Positions 43,262 to 51,590 of a stretch of 64,000 bases of DNA are shown in pieces (the first letter of the stretch is position 1; each line of letters begins with the position of its first letter). A program made the translations under genes and the position numbers. The DNA comes from Acidobacteriota bacterium. Lineage in GTDB: Bacteria > Acidobacteriota > Terriglobia > Terriglobales > Acidobacteriaceae. The stretch lies in NCBI GenBank assembly GCA_003010405.1, contig PJLO01000001.1, positions 97,029 through 161,028 of the forward strand, written 5' to 3'. The notes beneath the pieces were generated by a model, which saw only the letters and a list, made by a program, of their open reading frames with translations, had not been told where the DNA came from and did no database searches.

Positions 43262-44671
43262 TCAGGCTCCGGCGTTGTTGTGTTCAGGAATGCTCACGGC
43301 GGTGTGTTTTTGGGTGCGTGTCTGGTACCAAAAGATGAATCCAGCGGTAAGCACCAGAACGAAGGGAAAACACTCGATGGTGTAGCGGTCTTCCGAAGCG
43401 CCGGTCGTGGCCAGAAAGATCGAACGCACGATGGGGTAGGTGAGCAGCAGCGAAAGGTATCTAATGCGATTGCGCAAAACCCATGCCGCTGCCACGGCTG
43501 CGGTTACATAGCCCAAATTGAGCAAAGCCAGCGCAATGGCGCACAAAGAATCGTGCGGGTCACGAACGATTTCCCAGAAGTGAACATTTATCGGCAGCAT
43601 TTCGGTGCGTGGCCGGAACCACATGTCGAGCGTGCGGGCAACCGGCAGCAAAAGATAGTGCCGGATGGGATGGATGCGGATGTTTTCGTCTGCCAGTGCA
43701 CCGAACTGGCGATCGAGTTCGGGAGTCATTTCGTATTTCGCATTGTATTGATCGAACAGCGAATGGACGAGCGCACGCTGCTCCTGAGAGGTGTAGGCGC
43801 GGTCAGGAACGTCACCCACGTCAATGCGTTCGCCGGGTACGGGAAATCCGATGTCCTCGACGCCGGCATAGTCGATCAGCCAAGTTTTAATCCAACGCGA
43901 CCACCCCAAGGGCACGTATTCGCCAGGATCGGCGGCGTGTACGTTGACCAGGGGCTGAAACTTGTGGAAGACGCGCCAGTTGCGAATCGCCCAGGGCACC
44001 AGGGGAGACAGCGATATGGCACTGAGCAGGACGACTGCGGTCAGCAGTTCGCGTCGTCGCGCAGGCTCCCGCAGGTAGAGCAGGGCCAGCGGCAGGCCGA
44101 TGCACCCCAGGATCAGTCCACCGTCTGGGCGAAGCAGAATGGCTCCGGCCGAGGCTGCGCCGCAGAGTGCCCACCAGCGCATAAGGCGCGTGTCCAGGGC
44201 TATGACGGCGCAGTCGATGGCCGCGGTAATGAAGAAGATTTCGAGGCACTCGGTGAGAGGCGTGGAGACGTAACTTATAAGGAATGGACAGAATGCGGCC
44301 AAGATAAATGCAGAGCGAGCGGCGCGTTCAGAAAAGACCCGGCGTGCAATGTCGGCAATCAGGAAACAGGTCAGCACGTCAAAAACGAGCTGAAACAGCA
44401 TGGCGCCGAAATAGTGGTCCTGGCCAAAAATCAAGAAGGTAAAGGCGAGAAAAAACGGGTATGCGGGCAGCCGTACCATCGTCGGCTGCCATCCGGAAGA
44501 CCTCTCCAGGCCGAAGATGTGGTGGTTGAGAATGCTCTTGGCGATCTCACCATAGACGAGCGAATCGCCGGCGATGACGGACAGCTTCAGGACGAAGTAC
44601 AGACGCAGCAACACCGCCGCGATGGTGGTGCCCAAAAACCACCACCGATGCCTTTTGATTAGGGAAAGCAC
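43262..44671 (-). CDS. GT39-like membrane glycosyltransferase
   Basis: The 469-aa protein has about 10-12 transmembrane helices. In the first periplasmic loop it has an acidic motif, VIAGDSLVYGEIAKSILNHH (Asp near residue 36), as in dolichyl-phosphate-mannose mannosyltransferases (GT39/ArnT, PMT_2 family). GWQPTMVRLPAYPFFLAF and ILLRPDGGLILG follow. It likely transfers a sugar from a polyprenyl-phosphate donor. A 460-codon frame on the opposite strand is a codon-usage shadow. It is divergent from the large fusion gene at 44800. Confidence 0.82.
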   Translation of the reverse strand: MLSLIKRHRWWFLGTTIAAVLLRLYFVLKLSVIAGDSLVYGEIAKSILNHHIFGLERSSGWQPTMVRLPAYPFFLAFTFLIFGQDHYFGAMLFQLVFDVLTCFLIADIARRVFSERAARSAFILAAFCPFLISYVSTPLTECLEIFFITAAIDCAVIALDTRLMRWWALCGAASAGAILLRPDGGLILGCIGLPLALLYLREPARRRELLTAVVLLSAISLSPLVPWAIRNWRVFHKFQPLVNVHAADPGEYVPLGWSRWIKTWLIDYAGVEDIGFPVPGERIDVGDVPDRAYTSQEQRALVHSLFDQYNAKYEMTPELDRQFGALADENIRIHPIRHYLLLPVARTLDMWFRPRTEMLPINVHFWEIVRDPHDSLCAIALALLNLGYVTAAVAAAWVLRNRIRYLSLLLTYPIVRSIFLATTGASEDRYTIECFPFVLVLTAGFIFWYQTRTQKHTAVSIPEHNNAGA

Positions 44672-44799
44672 GTCTCAATTTAGCAGAACCAGGCCCGTGC
44701 AGGGGAGTGTCTGATGCTTTCCGGCAGCGTTGGCTTCCGAACTTGCATTGACGGAGCGTGATGCGGACCATACGATAGGAGTCAGCGGCCTTTAAAGTA

Positions 44800-47700
44800 A
44801 TGTCTAAACCAATCTTTTTTGATCCCGACCGGCGGCGCTGGAAACGTATCCGCAGAACAATCGACTTCACGGTAGTGGCACTAAGCCTCCTGATCATCTT
44901 TTTTTCTGTCACCGTCGTGCACAAGACAAACATTCCAACGGTGTTATTGGCCGATCAGAAGAAGAATTATCGCGCCCTTAAACTGGATGAACCGAAGAAA
45001 CCACAGAAGAGAGGCACGCACCGCAAGACGCTGATCCCGGCGTCGCAGGTCGTGTTGAACTCCGGTGAAGGTATTCGCGGCGCATTTTACGTCACCTGGG
45101 ACGCGGCCAGTTACAGCTCGCTGCGCGAGTATATTCACCAGATCGATCTGGTGTTCCCAGAATGGCTGCATACGCTGGATGCGGACGGGCATCTTCAGGC
45201 CGTTAGAGAAAACAACACGCTTTTTGACGTGATTACCAACGGCCATGTGGCGCAGGTTGATTCAAAGCTGATGCCGTTCATCAAGAGCGCGAACGCACAG
45301 GTGGAAGTGCTGCCGCTGGTAAATAACTTTGACCCGGTCCAGAACGAATGGCGAACCGATGTCGCGAAGATGCTGGAGTCGCAGGAAGCGCGCGAACGGT
45401 TCCGCCACGAAGTCAACGTCTTCCTTGCGAGCGACAATTACAAAGGTTTGACGCTTGATATCGAGGCCTTTGGCGAACAAGCCCAGCCCGGGTACCGTGC
45501 GCTGATTGCCGAGCTCGCCTCGGACTTACATAAGCGCAACCAGAAGCTCTATTTAAGCGTGCCCGCAGCCAATCCAGACTTTGACTATACCTTCCTGTCA
45601 CAGCAGGCCGATGGGCTGATTCTGATGAACTACGATCAGCATTATCCCGGGGGAGCGCCCGGCGCAATCGCTGCACAGGACTGGTTCACACAGAATCTGA
45701 GCAAGGCGCTGAAGGTGATCCCGCGTGAAAAAATCATCTGCGCAATTGGTAACTACGGCTACGACTGGACTACGAGCAAGAATGGAAAGCCGGGAATGGC
45801 TGGTGTTCACAATGTAAGCGTGCAGGAAGCCTGGCTGGAGGCGCGCGATTCAGAGTCGGATATCGACTTCGACTCGGACTTGTTGAACCCGCACTTTACT
45901 TATCTCGATGGCGACAACAACCGTCATGACGTCTGGTATTTGGACGCTGTCAGCGCGTTGAACCAGATGCGTGCGGCGCGCGAGTTGGGCATCTCGACCT
46001 TTGCATTGTGGAGGTTGGGATCGGAAGACCGCGCGTTGTGGAAGGTGTGGGACTCGCCCTGGGAGGCGGACGCGCCCCAAAAGCTGAAAATGGTGGATCC
46101 TGGGCAGGACGTGGATATCGAAGGTCAGGGCGATATTCTGCGTATCGCGAGCGGACCTTCCCAAGGTGAGCGCGACATTACAGTCGACGCCAATGGCCTG
46201 ATCACGGATGAGGTGTTCCGGTCGCTGCCTAGCCCTTACCGGATCGACGCATACGGCGCGCCGGGCAAGCGGGTTGCGCTCACATTCGATGATGGCCCGG
46301 ACCCGGAATGGACGCCGAAGATTCTCGATGTCCTCAAGAAATACAACGTGAAAGCAACATTCTTCACAATTGGTCTGGAGGCGGAAAAATTTCCTGGCGT
46401 GCTCAAACGCGTTTACCGCGAAGGCCATGAGATTGGGAATCACACTTTCACGCATCCCGACATCAGCAACATCCACGCGCGGTACGCAAAAATTGAGCTG
46501 AACCTGACCGAGCGCTTGCTGGCAGCAAAGCTTGGCATCAAGCCGGTGCTCTTCCGTCCTCCGTATTCGATTGATCAGGAGCCGGATACCGCCGATGAAG
46601 TTCGCCCGCTCGAATTGACGCAGAGCATGGGCTATATCACTGTTGGAGACAAGATCGATCCTGATGATTGGCACGACGATCCGCGTCCGACACCTGAGCA
46701 GCTCACACAGTCCGTTGTAGACCAGCTTGGGCGTGGCTCGATCATTCTGCTGCATGATGGTGGCGGCAACCGTTCTGCAACCGTCAAGGCGCTGCCGATG
46801 ATTATTGAAGCGCTGCAGGCGCGCGGTTACCAGATTGTCCCCGTGCACGAACTGCTTGGTAAGAGTTATGCCGATGTGATGCCGCCAATCTCCAGGAACG
46901 AACATTTCTGGGCGATGGTGGACTCCGCTGGATTCCTGATTTTCGGAGCGGTGAACACCTTTATTGTTTTTGTTTTCTTCGTCGGAGACGTTCTGATGAG
47001 CGGACGGCTTGTGACCGTGGGAGCCTCGGCAATTTTTGATCGCCTGCGACGCCATCGAACCGAGGCTGCCACCGGCGAATCCGCGTACTGTCCGGCAGTT
47101 GCAGTGCTGATTCCGGCCTACAACGAGGAGAAGGTTATAGCCCGTACGGTGAGCAGCGTGCTTGATTCAATTTACCCGAATCTTCATGTTGTCGTGATCG
47201 ATGACGGATCGAAAGACCGTACATACGAGGTTGTCTGCGAGCAGTTCGCCGATGCTATCACGCGCGGCCGCGTGACCGTGTTGCGGCAGGAGAACGGAGG
47301 CAAGGCCAAGGCGCTGAACTATGGATTGCAGTTCGTAACCGAGGAAATCTTCGTCGGAATTGACGCCGACACACTGATTGCGAACGATGCAATTGCTTAC
47401 CTTGTACCTCACTTCCAGGATGCGCAGTTAGGCGCGATAGCGGGAAATGCCAAGGTCGGAAATCGTGTCAATCTGTGGACGCGCTGGCAGGCGCTGGAAT
47501 ACATCACCAGCCAGAACTTTGAGCGCCGCGCCCTGAATACATTCAGCGCTGTAAGCGTTGTGCCGGGTGCAATCGGCGCATGGCGCACCGAGGCAGTCCG
47601 TGCCGTCGGCGGATACAAAACCGACACCGTCGCCGAAGATGCTGACCTGACGATGGCTTTGCTGCAAGACGGCTACAAGGTTGAGTACGAGGACCGTGCT

Positions 47701-48255
47701 CTGGCTTACACAGAGGCTCCGACAACCGCGAATGGCTTAATGCGGCAACGCTTCCGTTGGTCGTTTGGGATTCTGCAGGCAGTATGGAAGCATCGCTCCG
47801 CGTTTGCTCGCAAAGGCGCGCTGGGATTTCTGGCACTGCCGAATATCGTGATCTTCCAGATTATGCTTCCATTGGTGTCGCCGTTCATAGACGTCATGTT
47901 TGTGGTGGGGGCGCTAAAGTATCTGGTCTGGGACAAGCACTTCCATCCCGAGACGGCGGACCCGGCGAGCTTCCAGCAGTTGTTGCTGTTCTTCTTGATG
48001 TTCCTTGTCATTGACTTCATCGCCTCGGTGATTGCGTTTTCACTGGAGCGGAGGCATGGGCGCAACCGCCGCGACTGGTGGCTGCTTGGCCATGTCTGGC
48101 TGCAACGTTTCGCCTATCGCCAGGTGTTCTCCCTCGTGCTGATTAAGACGCTGGTGCGAGCAGTCGAAGGCGGTCATTTCTCCTGGGACAAACTGGAGAG
48201 AACAGCCACGGTAACCAAGCCTGAACGGCGGCGGGCGCTGGAAATGAGTGAATGA
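44800..48255 (+). CDS. GH18-like / polysaccharide deacetylase / GT2 fusion protein
   Basis: The 1151-aa protein has a cytoplasmic N-terminus and one membrane helix (about 22-42). A GH18-like module follows (about 90-430) with the catalytic-type GLTLDIEAFGE near 217 and LILMNYDQHYPGG. The NodB deacetylase domain (about 485-690) shows ALTFDDGPDPEWTP, HEIGNHTFTHPD, RPPYS and IILLHDGGGNRS. A second helix lies at about 708-730. A GT2 synthase (about 765-1060) has VLIPAYNEE, VVIDDGSKDRT, GIDADT, AEDADLT and RQRFRWSFG, with C-terminal helices. The parts equal PgaB-like and PgaC-like functions in one chain: synthesis, deacetylation and trimming of an exported beta-linked GlcNAc polymer. All key motifs look intact. 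Confidence 0.9.
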   Translation: MSKPIFFDPDRRRWKRIRRTIDFTVVALSLLIIFFSVTVVHKTNIPTVLLADQKKNYRALKLDEPKKPQKRGTHRKTLIPASQVVLNSGEGIRGAFYVTWDAASYSSLREYIHQIDLVFPEWLHTLDADGHLQAVRENNTLFDVITNGHVAQVDSKLMPFIKSANAQVEVLPLVNNFDPVQNEWRTDVAKMLESQEARERFRHEVNVFLASDNYKGLTLDIEAFGEQAQPGYRALIAELASDLHKRNQKLYLSVPAANPDFDYTFLSQQADGLILMNYDQHYPGGAPGAIAAQDWFTQNLSKALKVIPREKIICAIGNYGYDWTTSKNGKPGMAGVHNVSVQEAWLEARDSESDIDFDSDLLNPHFTYLDGDNNRHDVWYLDAVSALNQMRAARELGISTFALWRLGSEDRALWKVWDSPWEADAPQKLKMVDPGQDVDIEGQGDILRIASGPSQGERDITVDANGLITDEVFRSLPSPYRIDAYGAPGKRVALTFDDGPDPEWTPKILDVLKKYNVKATFFTIGLEAEKFPGVLKRVYREGHEIGNHTFTHPDISNIHARYAKIELNLTERLLAAKLGIKPVLFRPPYSIDQEPDTADEVRPLELTQSMGYITVGDKIDPDDWHDDPRPTPEQLTQSVVDQLGRGSIILLHDGGGNRSATVKALPMIIEALQARGYQIVPVHELLGKSYADVMPPISRNEHFWAMVDSAGFLIFGAVNTFIVFVFFVGDVLMSGRLVTVGASAIFDRLRRHRTEAATGESAYCPAVAVLIPAYNEEKVIARTVSSVLDSIYPNLHVVVIDDGSKDRTYEVVCEQFADAITRGRVTVLRQENGGKAKALNYGLQFVTEEIFVGIDADTLIANDAIAYLVPHFQDAQLGAIAGNAKVGNRVNLWTRWQALEYITSQNFERRALNTFSAVSVVPGAIGAWRTEAVRAVGGYKTDTVAEDADLTMALLQDGYKVEYEDRALAYTEAPTTANGLMRQRFRWSFGILQAVWKHRSAFARKGALGFLALPNIVIFQIMLPLVSPFIDVMFVVGALKYLVWDKHFHPETADPASFQQLLLFFLMFLVIDFIASVIAFSLERRHGRNRRDWWLLGHVWLQRFAYRQVFSLVLIKTLVRAVEGGHFSWDKLERTATVTKPERRRALEMSE

Positions 48256-48306
48256 GCTTTCGGCCCACGGAAGCAGATTGCCGGAACAACAGCGCGTGAG
48301 AAAGTT

Positions 48307-48341
48307 GCAGGAGGGGGCGCAAAGTTTGCGACCCCTCCTGC
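48307..48341. terminator. 35-nt near-perfect palindrome after the fusion gene
   Basis: GCAGGAGGGG (48307-48316) pairs with CCCCTCCTGC (48332-48341), with an inner CGCAAA/TTTGCG. There is only one mismatch (G/A). No T-tract follows. It lies 51 bp after the fusion-gene stop, so it probably ends or stabilises that transcript. Confidence 0.55.
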
Positions 48342-48493
48342 TCTGTGGCAACTACTTGCATTGAGCTTCCCCGCGGTGCGAACCTTACAGCAACGTGTCC
48401 CGGCAAACTCCAGATCAGGAATCGAACGGCTTGCGGAAATCGATTTCCGCTTCGGCGGTCAAACTACGCCTGCTCAAGAGCTTGAAGTGCACG

Positions 48494-49132
48494 ATGAAGT
48501 TTGAAAAAGCGGCTTGCGAGAGCGGCGCGCGATTGGTGGCTGGGGTGGACGAGGTTGGGCGCGGAGCCCTGTTCGGCTGCGTAGTAGCCGGAGCCTGCAT
48601 CCTCGATCCTGCGGACCGGATTCGGGGACTGCGCGACTCCAAGCTTTTGACGGAAAAGGATCGCGAAAAACTGGCAACGCGAATCCGCGAGCGCGCCATT
48701 GCGTGGGCCGTTGCTGAAGTGGACGTAGGGCGGATCGATCAGATCAACATCTACCAGGCCAGCCTGCTGGCGATGAAGCTTGCAGTCGAGCGGTTGAATC
48801 CGCGGCCGGATTTTTTGCTCGTGGATGCAGCCACGTTGGATTTCGACTGTCCGCAGAAGAAGATTATCCATGGCGATGCTCTCTCAATTTCGATTGCGGC
48901 GGCATCTATCCTGTCGAAGGTACACCGTGACGCAATCATGCGGGCGTGGGATGCGGTTTATCCGCAATACGGCCTTGCGAGCAATAAGGGGTACTCGACG
49001 CCACAGCACAAGCGGGCTCTGCTCGAGTATGGGCCTTCTCCCATGCACCGCCAGAGCTACGCTCCCGTGGCCAGCGCCAGCGGAGAATGGCAGCAGAGTT
49101 TTGAGTTCGTGAACGAGGAAGATGAATGTTAA
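48494..49132 (+). CDS. rnhB: Ribonuclease HII
   Basis: RNase HII removes ribonucleotides from DNA. The 212-aa protein has the catalytic Asp-Glu in LVAGVDEVGRGALFG (about 13-27), DSKLLTEKDRE, the third Asp region FLLVDAATLDF and AAASILSKVHRDAIM (catalytic Asp). The YGLASNKGYSTPQHKRAL substrate loop follows. The ATG at 48494 starts just before the conserved part; the open frame to 48395 is not typical. It overlaps the next gene by 7 bp. Confidence 0.94.
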   Translation: MKFEKAACESGARLVAGVDEVGRGALFGCVVAGACILDPADRIRGLRDSKLLTEKDREKLATRIRERAIAWAVAEVDVGRIDQINIYQASLLAMKLAVERLNPRPDFLLVDAATLDFDCPQKKIIHGDALSISIAAASILSKVHRDAIMRAWDAVYPQYGLASNKGYSTPQHKRALLEYGPSPMHRQSYAPVASASGEWQQSFEFVNEEDEC

Positions 49133-49869
49133 GGCTGCTTTGTGTGACTGCCCATCCAGACGACGAAGCGGGATGTTTCGGCGGGGTTCTCTCAAAATAT
49201 TCAGAAGCTGGCGTTGAGTGTTCCGTTATTTGCCTTACTGCCGGAGAGAGGGCCGCCAACCGCCTCCACGCAGCGAACGATTCGGAGTTGAAAGCCATAC
49301 GGAGCAAGGAATTCGCCGATTCCTGTCATCACCTCGGCGTCGCTAACTGCAAGGTGCTGGATTACACCGACGGCGCTCTGGATCGTGCAGACTTTTACGA
49401 AGTGACAGGCAGATTGGTGCACTTCATCCGCGTGCTGCGTCCGCATGTTGTTCTCAGCTTCGGAGCCGACGGATTTGTCACTGCCCATCCCGACCACGGC
49501 ATGGCTGGCCTCTTCACTGCCGCTGCTTTCCAATGGGCGGCGCGCAAGAATCGATACACAAATCAGCTTGAGCACGGATTGAGTCCTTGGAAGGCCCGCA
49601 AACTCTATAGCGTGACCACGGAATTCTCATTACAGGAACGCCCTTCCGTTTCGTTGGCCCCGGTAACGGCGCGCATCTCCGTTGAGCCGTATATCGATCG
49701 TAAGATCGAGGCTTTTGCAAAACACACCTCGCAGCTTGTTCTGTTGCCCATCTTCGACCATGCGCAGCGGCAGGCGGGAGTTTACGAGTTATTTCATCTG
49801 GTCGCGACCGCCGAAGTGACATCGATGGGGATGGAGTCGGATCTTTTTGCCGGGATACGTGAGTTGTAG
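49126..49869 (+). CDS. PIG-L/LmbE-family deacetylase
   Basis: The 247-aa zinc hydrolase has the signature CVTAHPDDEAGCFGG (residues about 6-20). The downstream ADGFVTAHPDHGMAGLF supplies the metal-binding His. Family members remove acetyl groups from GlcNAc-linked compounds, for example in mycothiol or bacillithiol synthesis; which one applies here is unknown. It overlaps the end of rnhB. A link to the GlcNAc-polymer fusion enzyme next door is possible, but only from context. Confidence 0.85.
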   Translation: MLRLLCVTAHPDDEAGCFGGVLSKYSEAGVECSVICLTAGERAANRLHAANDSELKAIRSKEFADSCHHLGVANCKVLDYTDGALDRADFYEVTGRLVHFIRVLRPHVVLSFGADGFVTAHPDHGMAGLFTAAAFQWAARKNRYTNQLEHGLSPWKARKLYSVTTEFSLQERPSVSLAPVTARISVEPYIDRKIEAFAKHTSQLVLLPIFDHAQRQAGVYELFHLVATAEVTSMGMESDLFAGIREL

Positions 49870-49940
49870 CCGAAACCCGGACCCGATGTTCATGATAAAC
49901 TTCCTATGACCCATTAGGGCTGGTTGGGTGGTGATTCAAG

Positions 49941-50141
49941 TTGGCAGAAATTCGGCTGCAGGAAGGCGAGTCCATTGAGAGCGCCCTTCGCCGATTCAAG
50001 CGCAAGGTTCAGACGGAAGACATCATTAAGGAAGTAAAGCGTCACTCCTATTATCTGAAGCCAGGCGCGAAGATGCGCGTGAAGCAGGCTCTGGCTCGTA
50101 AGCGGGCACAGAAGAAAGTTCGCAAAGAGCCCCGGGATTAA
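49941..50141 (+). CDS. rpsU: 30S ribosomal protein S21
   Basis: The 66-aa basic protein matches bS21 (VQEGES-like IRLQEGESIESALRRFKRK, then EVKRHSYYLKPGAKMRVKQA, and the C-terminal KRAQKKVRKEP). The start codon is TTG at 49941, with a GGTGG ribosome site upstream; no in-frame ATG precedes it. An intrinsic terminator at 50189 ends the unit. The length is normal for S21. Confidence 0.93.
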   Translation: MAEIRLQEGESIESALRRFKRKVQTEDIIKEVKRHSYYLKPGAKMRVKQALARKRAQKKVRKEPRD

Positions 50142-50188
50142 CCGTTTCAAACGGAGCCGCTTGCAAAACCAGCGGTACAGAGCGTTGA

Positions 50189-50221
50189 CAAACCCCACCT
50201 ATCGCGGCGGGGTTTGCTTTT
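50189..50221 (+). terminator. Intrinsic terminator after rpsU
   Basis: CAAACCCC (50189-50196) pairs with GGGGTTTG (50209-50216) and is followed by CTTTT. It also stands near the 3' end of the convergent methyltransferase. Confidence 0.85.
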
Positions 50222-50294
50222 GGAGTTTGAGCTCCGTTACTCAGCAGCAGGCAATGTAGTCTGTCCCCCGGCATTGCCGGGGGGAAACGGGGAA

Positions 50295-51389
50295 TTACGG
50301 ACGAGCTTCGAGGATCAGGTTGAACGGTGTCTGCATCGCACGGCGGCATTGGGCGAAGCCACCACGCCTAATGATGTCTGTAAGGCAGCGTTCTCCCGCC
50401 TGCCCGCCTAGCGCAGGGCCGTTCTGGGACAGCGATGCAGGCACGCATAGCATGGTGGAAGCTGCGTAGTAGATTCGCCCGACGGGAGTGAGATTTTCTT
50501 CGACGTTGTCACCCGCGGAAGGCTCGATGATCATCCAAGTGCCGTCTTTCTTCAGTGTATCGCGCACATGCTTTGCCGCGCCGACCGGGTCGCCCAGATC
50601 GTGCAGGCAGTCGAAATGGCAGACAAGGTCATAATTCTGACCGGGATAATCGATCGATTTCGCGACCGCGAAGGTGACCCGGTCCGATACGCCCGCCGCC
50701 TCAGCGCGCTGCTTCGCGGCTTCCACAGACGGAGCGTGGAAATCGAACCCGGTGAAGGTTGATTTCGGATAGGCTTGCGCCATTATGATGGTTGAGGCAC
50801 CAAAGCCGCAGCCAATGTCCACCACTTTGGCACCGCTTTTCAGTTTTGCATCGACGCCGTCGAGCGCCGGAATCCAGTCCTGTACGAGGTGCGCGGCATA
50901 GCCTGGGCGATAGAAACGCTCGGTGCCTTCGAACAGGCTGTGGTCATGTTCGCCCCAGTGGAGGCCCTTGCCGCTCTTGAAATTTTCGGTGATCTTCGGG
51001 ATGGCCGAGAACATGGCTGTTGCGGTCTGGAACGCGCCGGCGAAAAACGCCGGGCTGCCTTCCTGCGCCAGCGCGAGGGATTGCTCGGGCGGCAGGGTGT
51101 ACATGGAGGTCTTGGCGTCGTACTTGATATATCCGCTTGCCGCCTGGTTACCCAGCCATTCACGCACATAACGCTCGACGGTGTTGGTGCGCTGGGCGAG
51201 TTCCGCGGGCGTGAAAGGCTTGCCGTCGGCTACCGCCTTGTAGAGGCCCAGTTTGTCGCCGATGAAGATCAGCGCCGCCGTCATCGTGCTGCCAAGGTCG
51301 CCGACCAACTGGCCCATAAATTCGTTCAGCTTCGTTTCGTCAATGGCGGTTTGCTGGTTTTGTTGCTGCATTTCAGGGTGCGCGGTCAT
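50295..51389 (-). CDS. SAM-dependent methyltransferase with winged-helix N-terminus
   Basis: The 364-aa protein has an N-terminal helical/winged-helix dimerisation part (GDKLGLYKAVADGKPFTPAE, RTNTVERYVREWLGNQAASG). The class I methyltransferase domain has motif I KVVDIGCGFGASTIIMAQAY (about 190-209), the acidic FTGFDFHAPSVEAAK and DLVCHFDCLHDLGDP. The build is that of the Rv2258c-like methyltransferases. The substrate is unknown. It is monocistronic. Confidence 0.87.
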   Translation of the reverse strand: MTAHPEMQQQNQQTAIDETKLNEFMGQLVGDLGSTMTAALIFIGDKLGLYKAVADGKPFTPAELAQRTNTVERYVREWLGNQAASGYIKYDAKTSMYTLPPEQSLALAQEGSPAFFAGAFQTATAMFSAIPKITENFKSGKGLHWGEHDHSLFEGTERFYRPGYAAHLVQDWIPALDGVDAKLKSGAKVVDIGCGFGASTIIMAQAYPKSTFTGFDFHAPSVEAAKQRAEAAGVSDRVTFAVAKSIDYPGQNYDLVCHFDCLHDLGDPVGAAKHVRDTLKKDGTWMIIEPSAGDNVEENLTPVGRIYYAASTMLCVPASLSQNGPALGGQAGERCLTDIIRRGGFAQCRRAMQTPFNLILEARP

Positions 51390-51590
51390 GTGGTGTCTCC
51401 GGTAAAAAATAGGCGGCCGTGTCGAAGCAATTCGGGAAATCGTTGCACAGTCGTTCGGGAATACACAAGACCAGAGTTTCTGTAAGGCCGGGTTTATTTC
51501 ATCAGCCGTGAGCGGCGGCTCTCTTCAGCTTTAGCTGATATCGTGCTATCTGGCATGATGATTGGCAAGCTTTGCTATAGGATTGTGGCG

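Noticed and set aside
43280..44662. 460-codon open frame on the plus strand
   Set aside because: It is exactly antisense to the membrane glycosyltransferase, is Gln/Gly/Arg-rich, and shows no domain or ribosome site. It is a codon-bias shadow.
46000..47055. 401-codon minus-strand frame across the fusion gene
   Set aside because: Antisense to conserved NodB and GT2 motifs; no recognisable domain.
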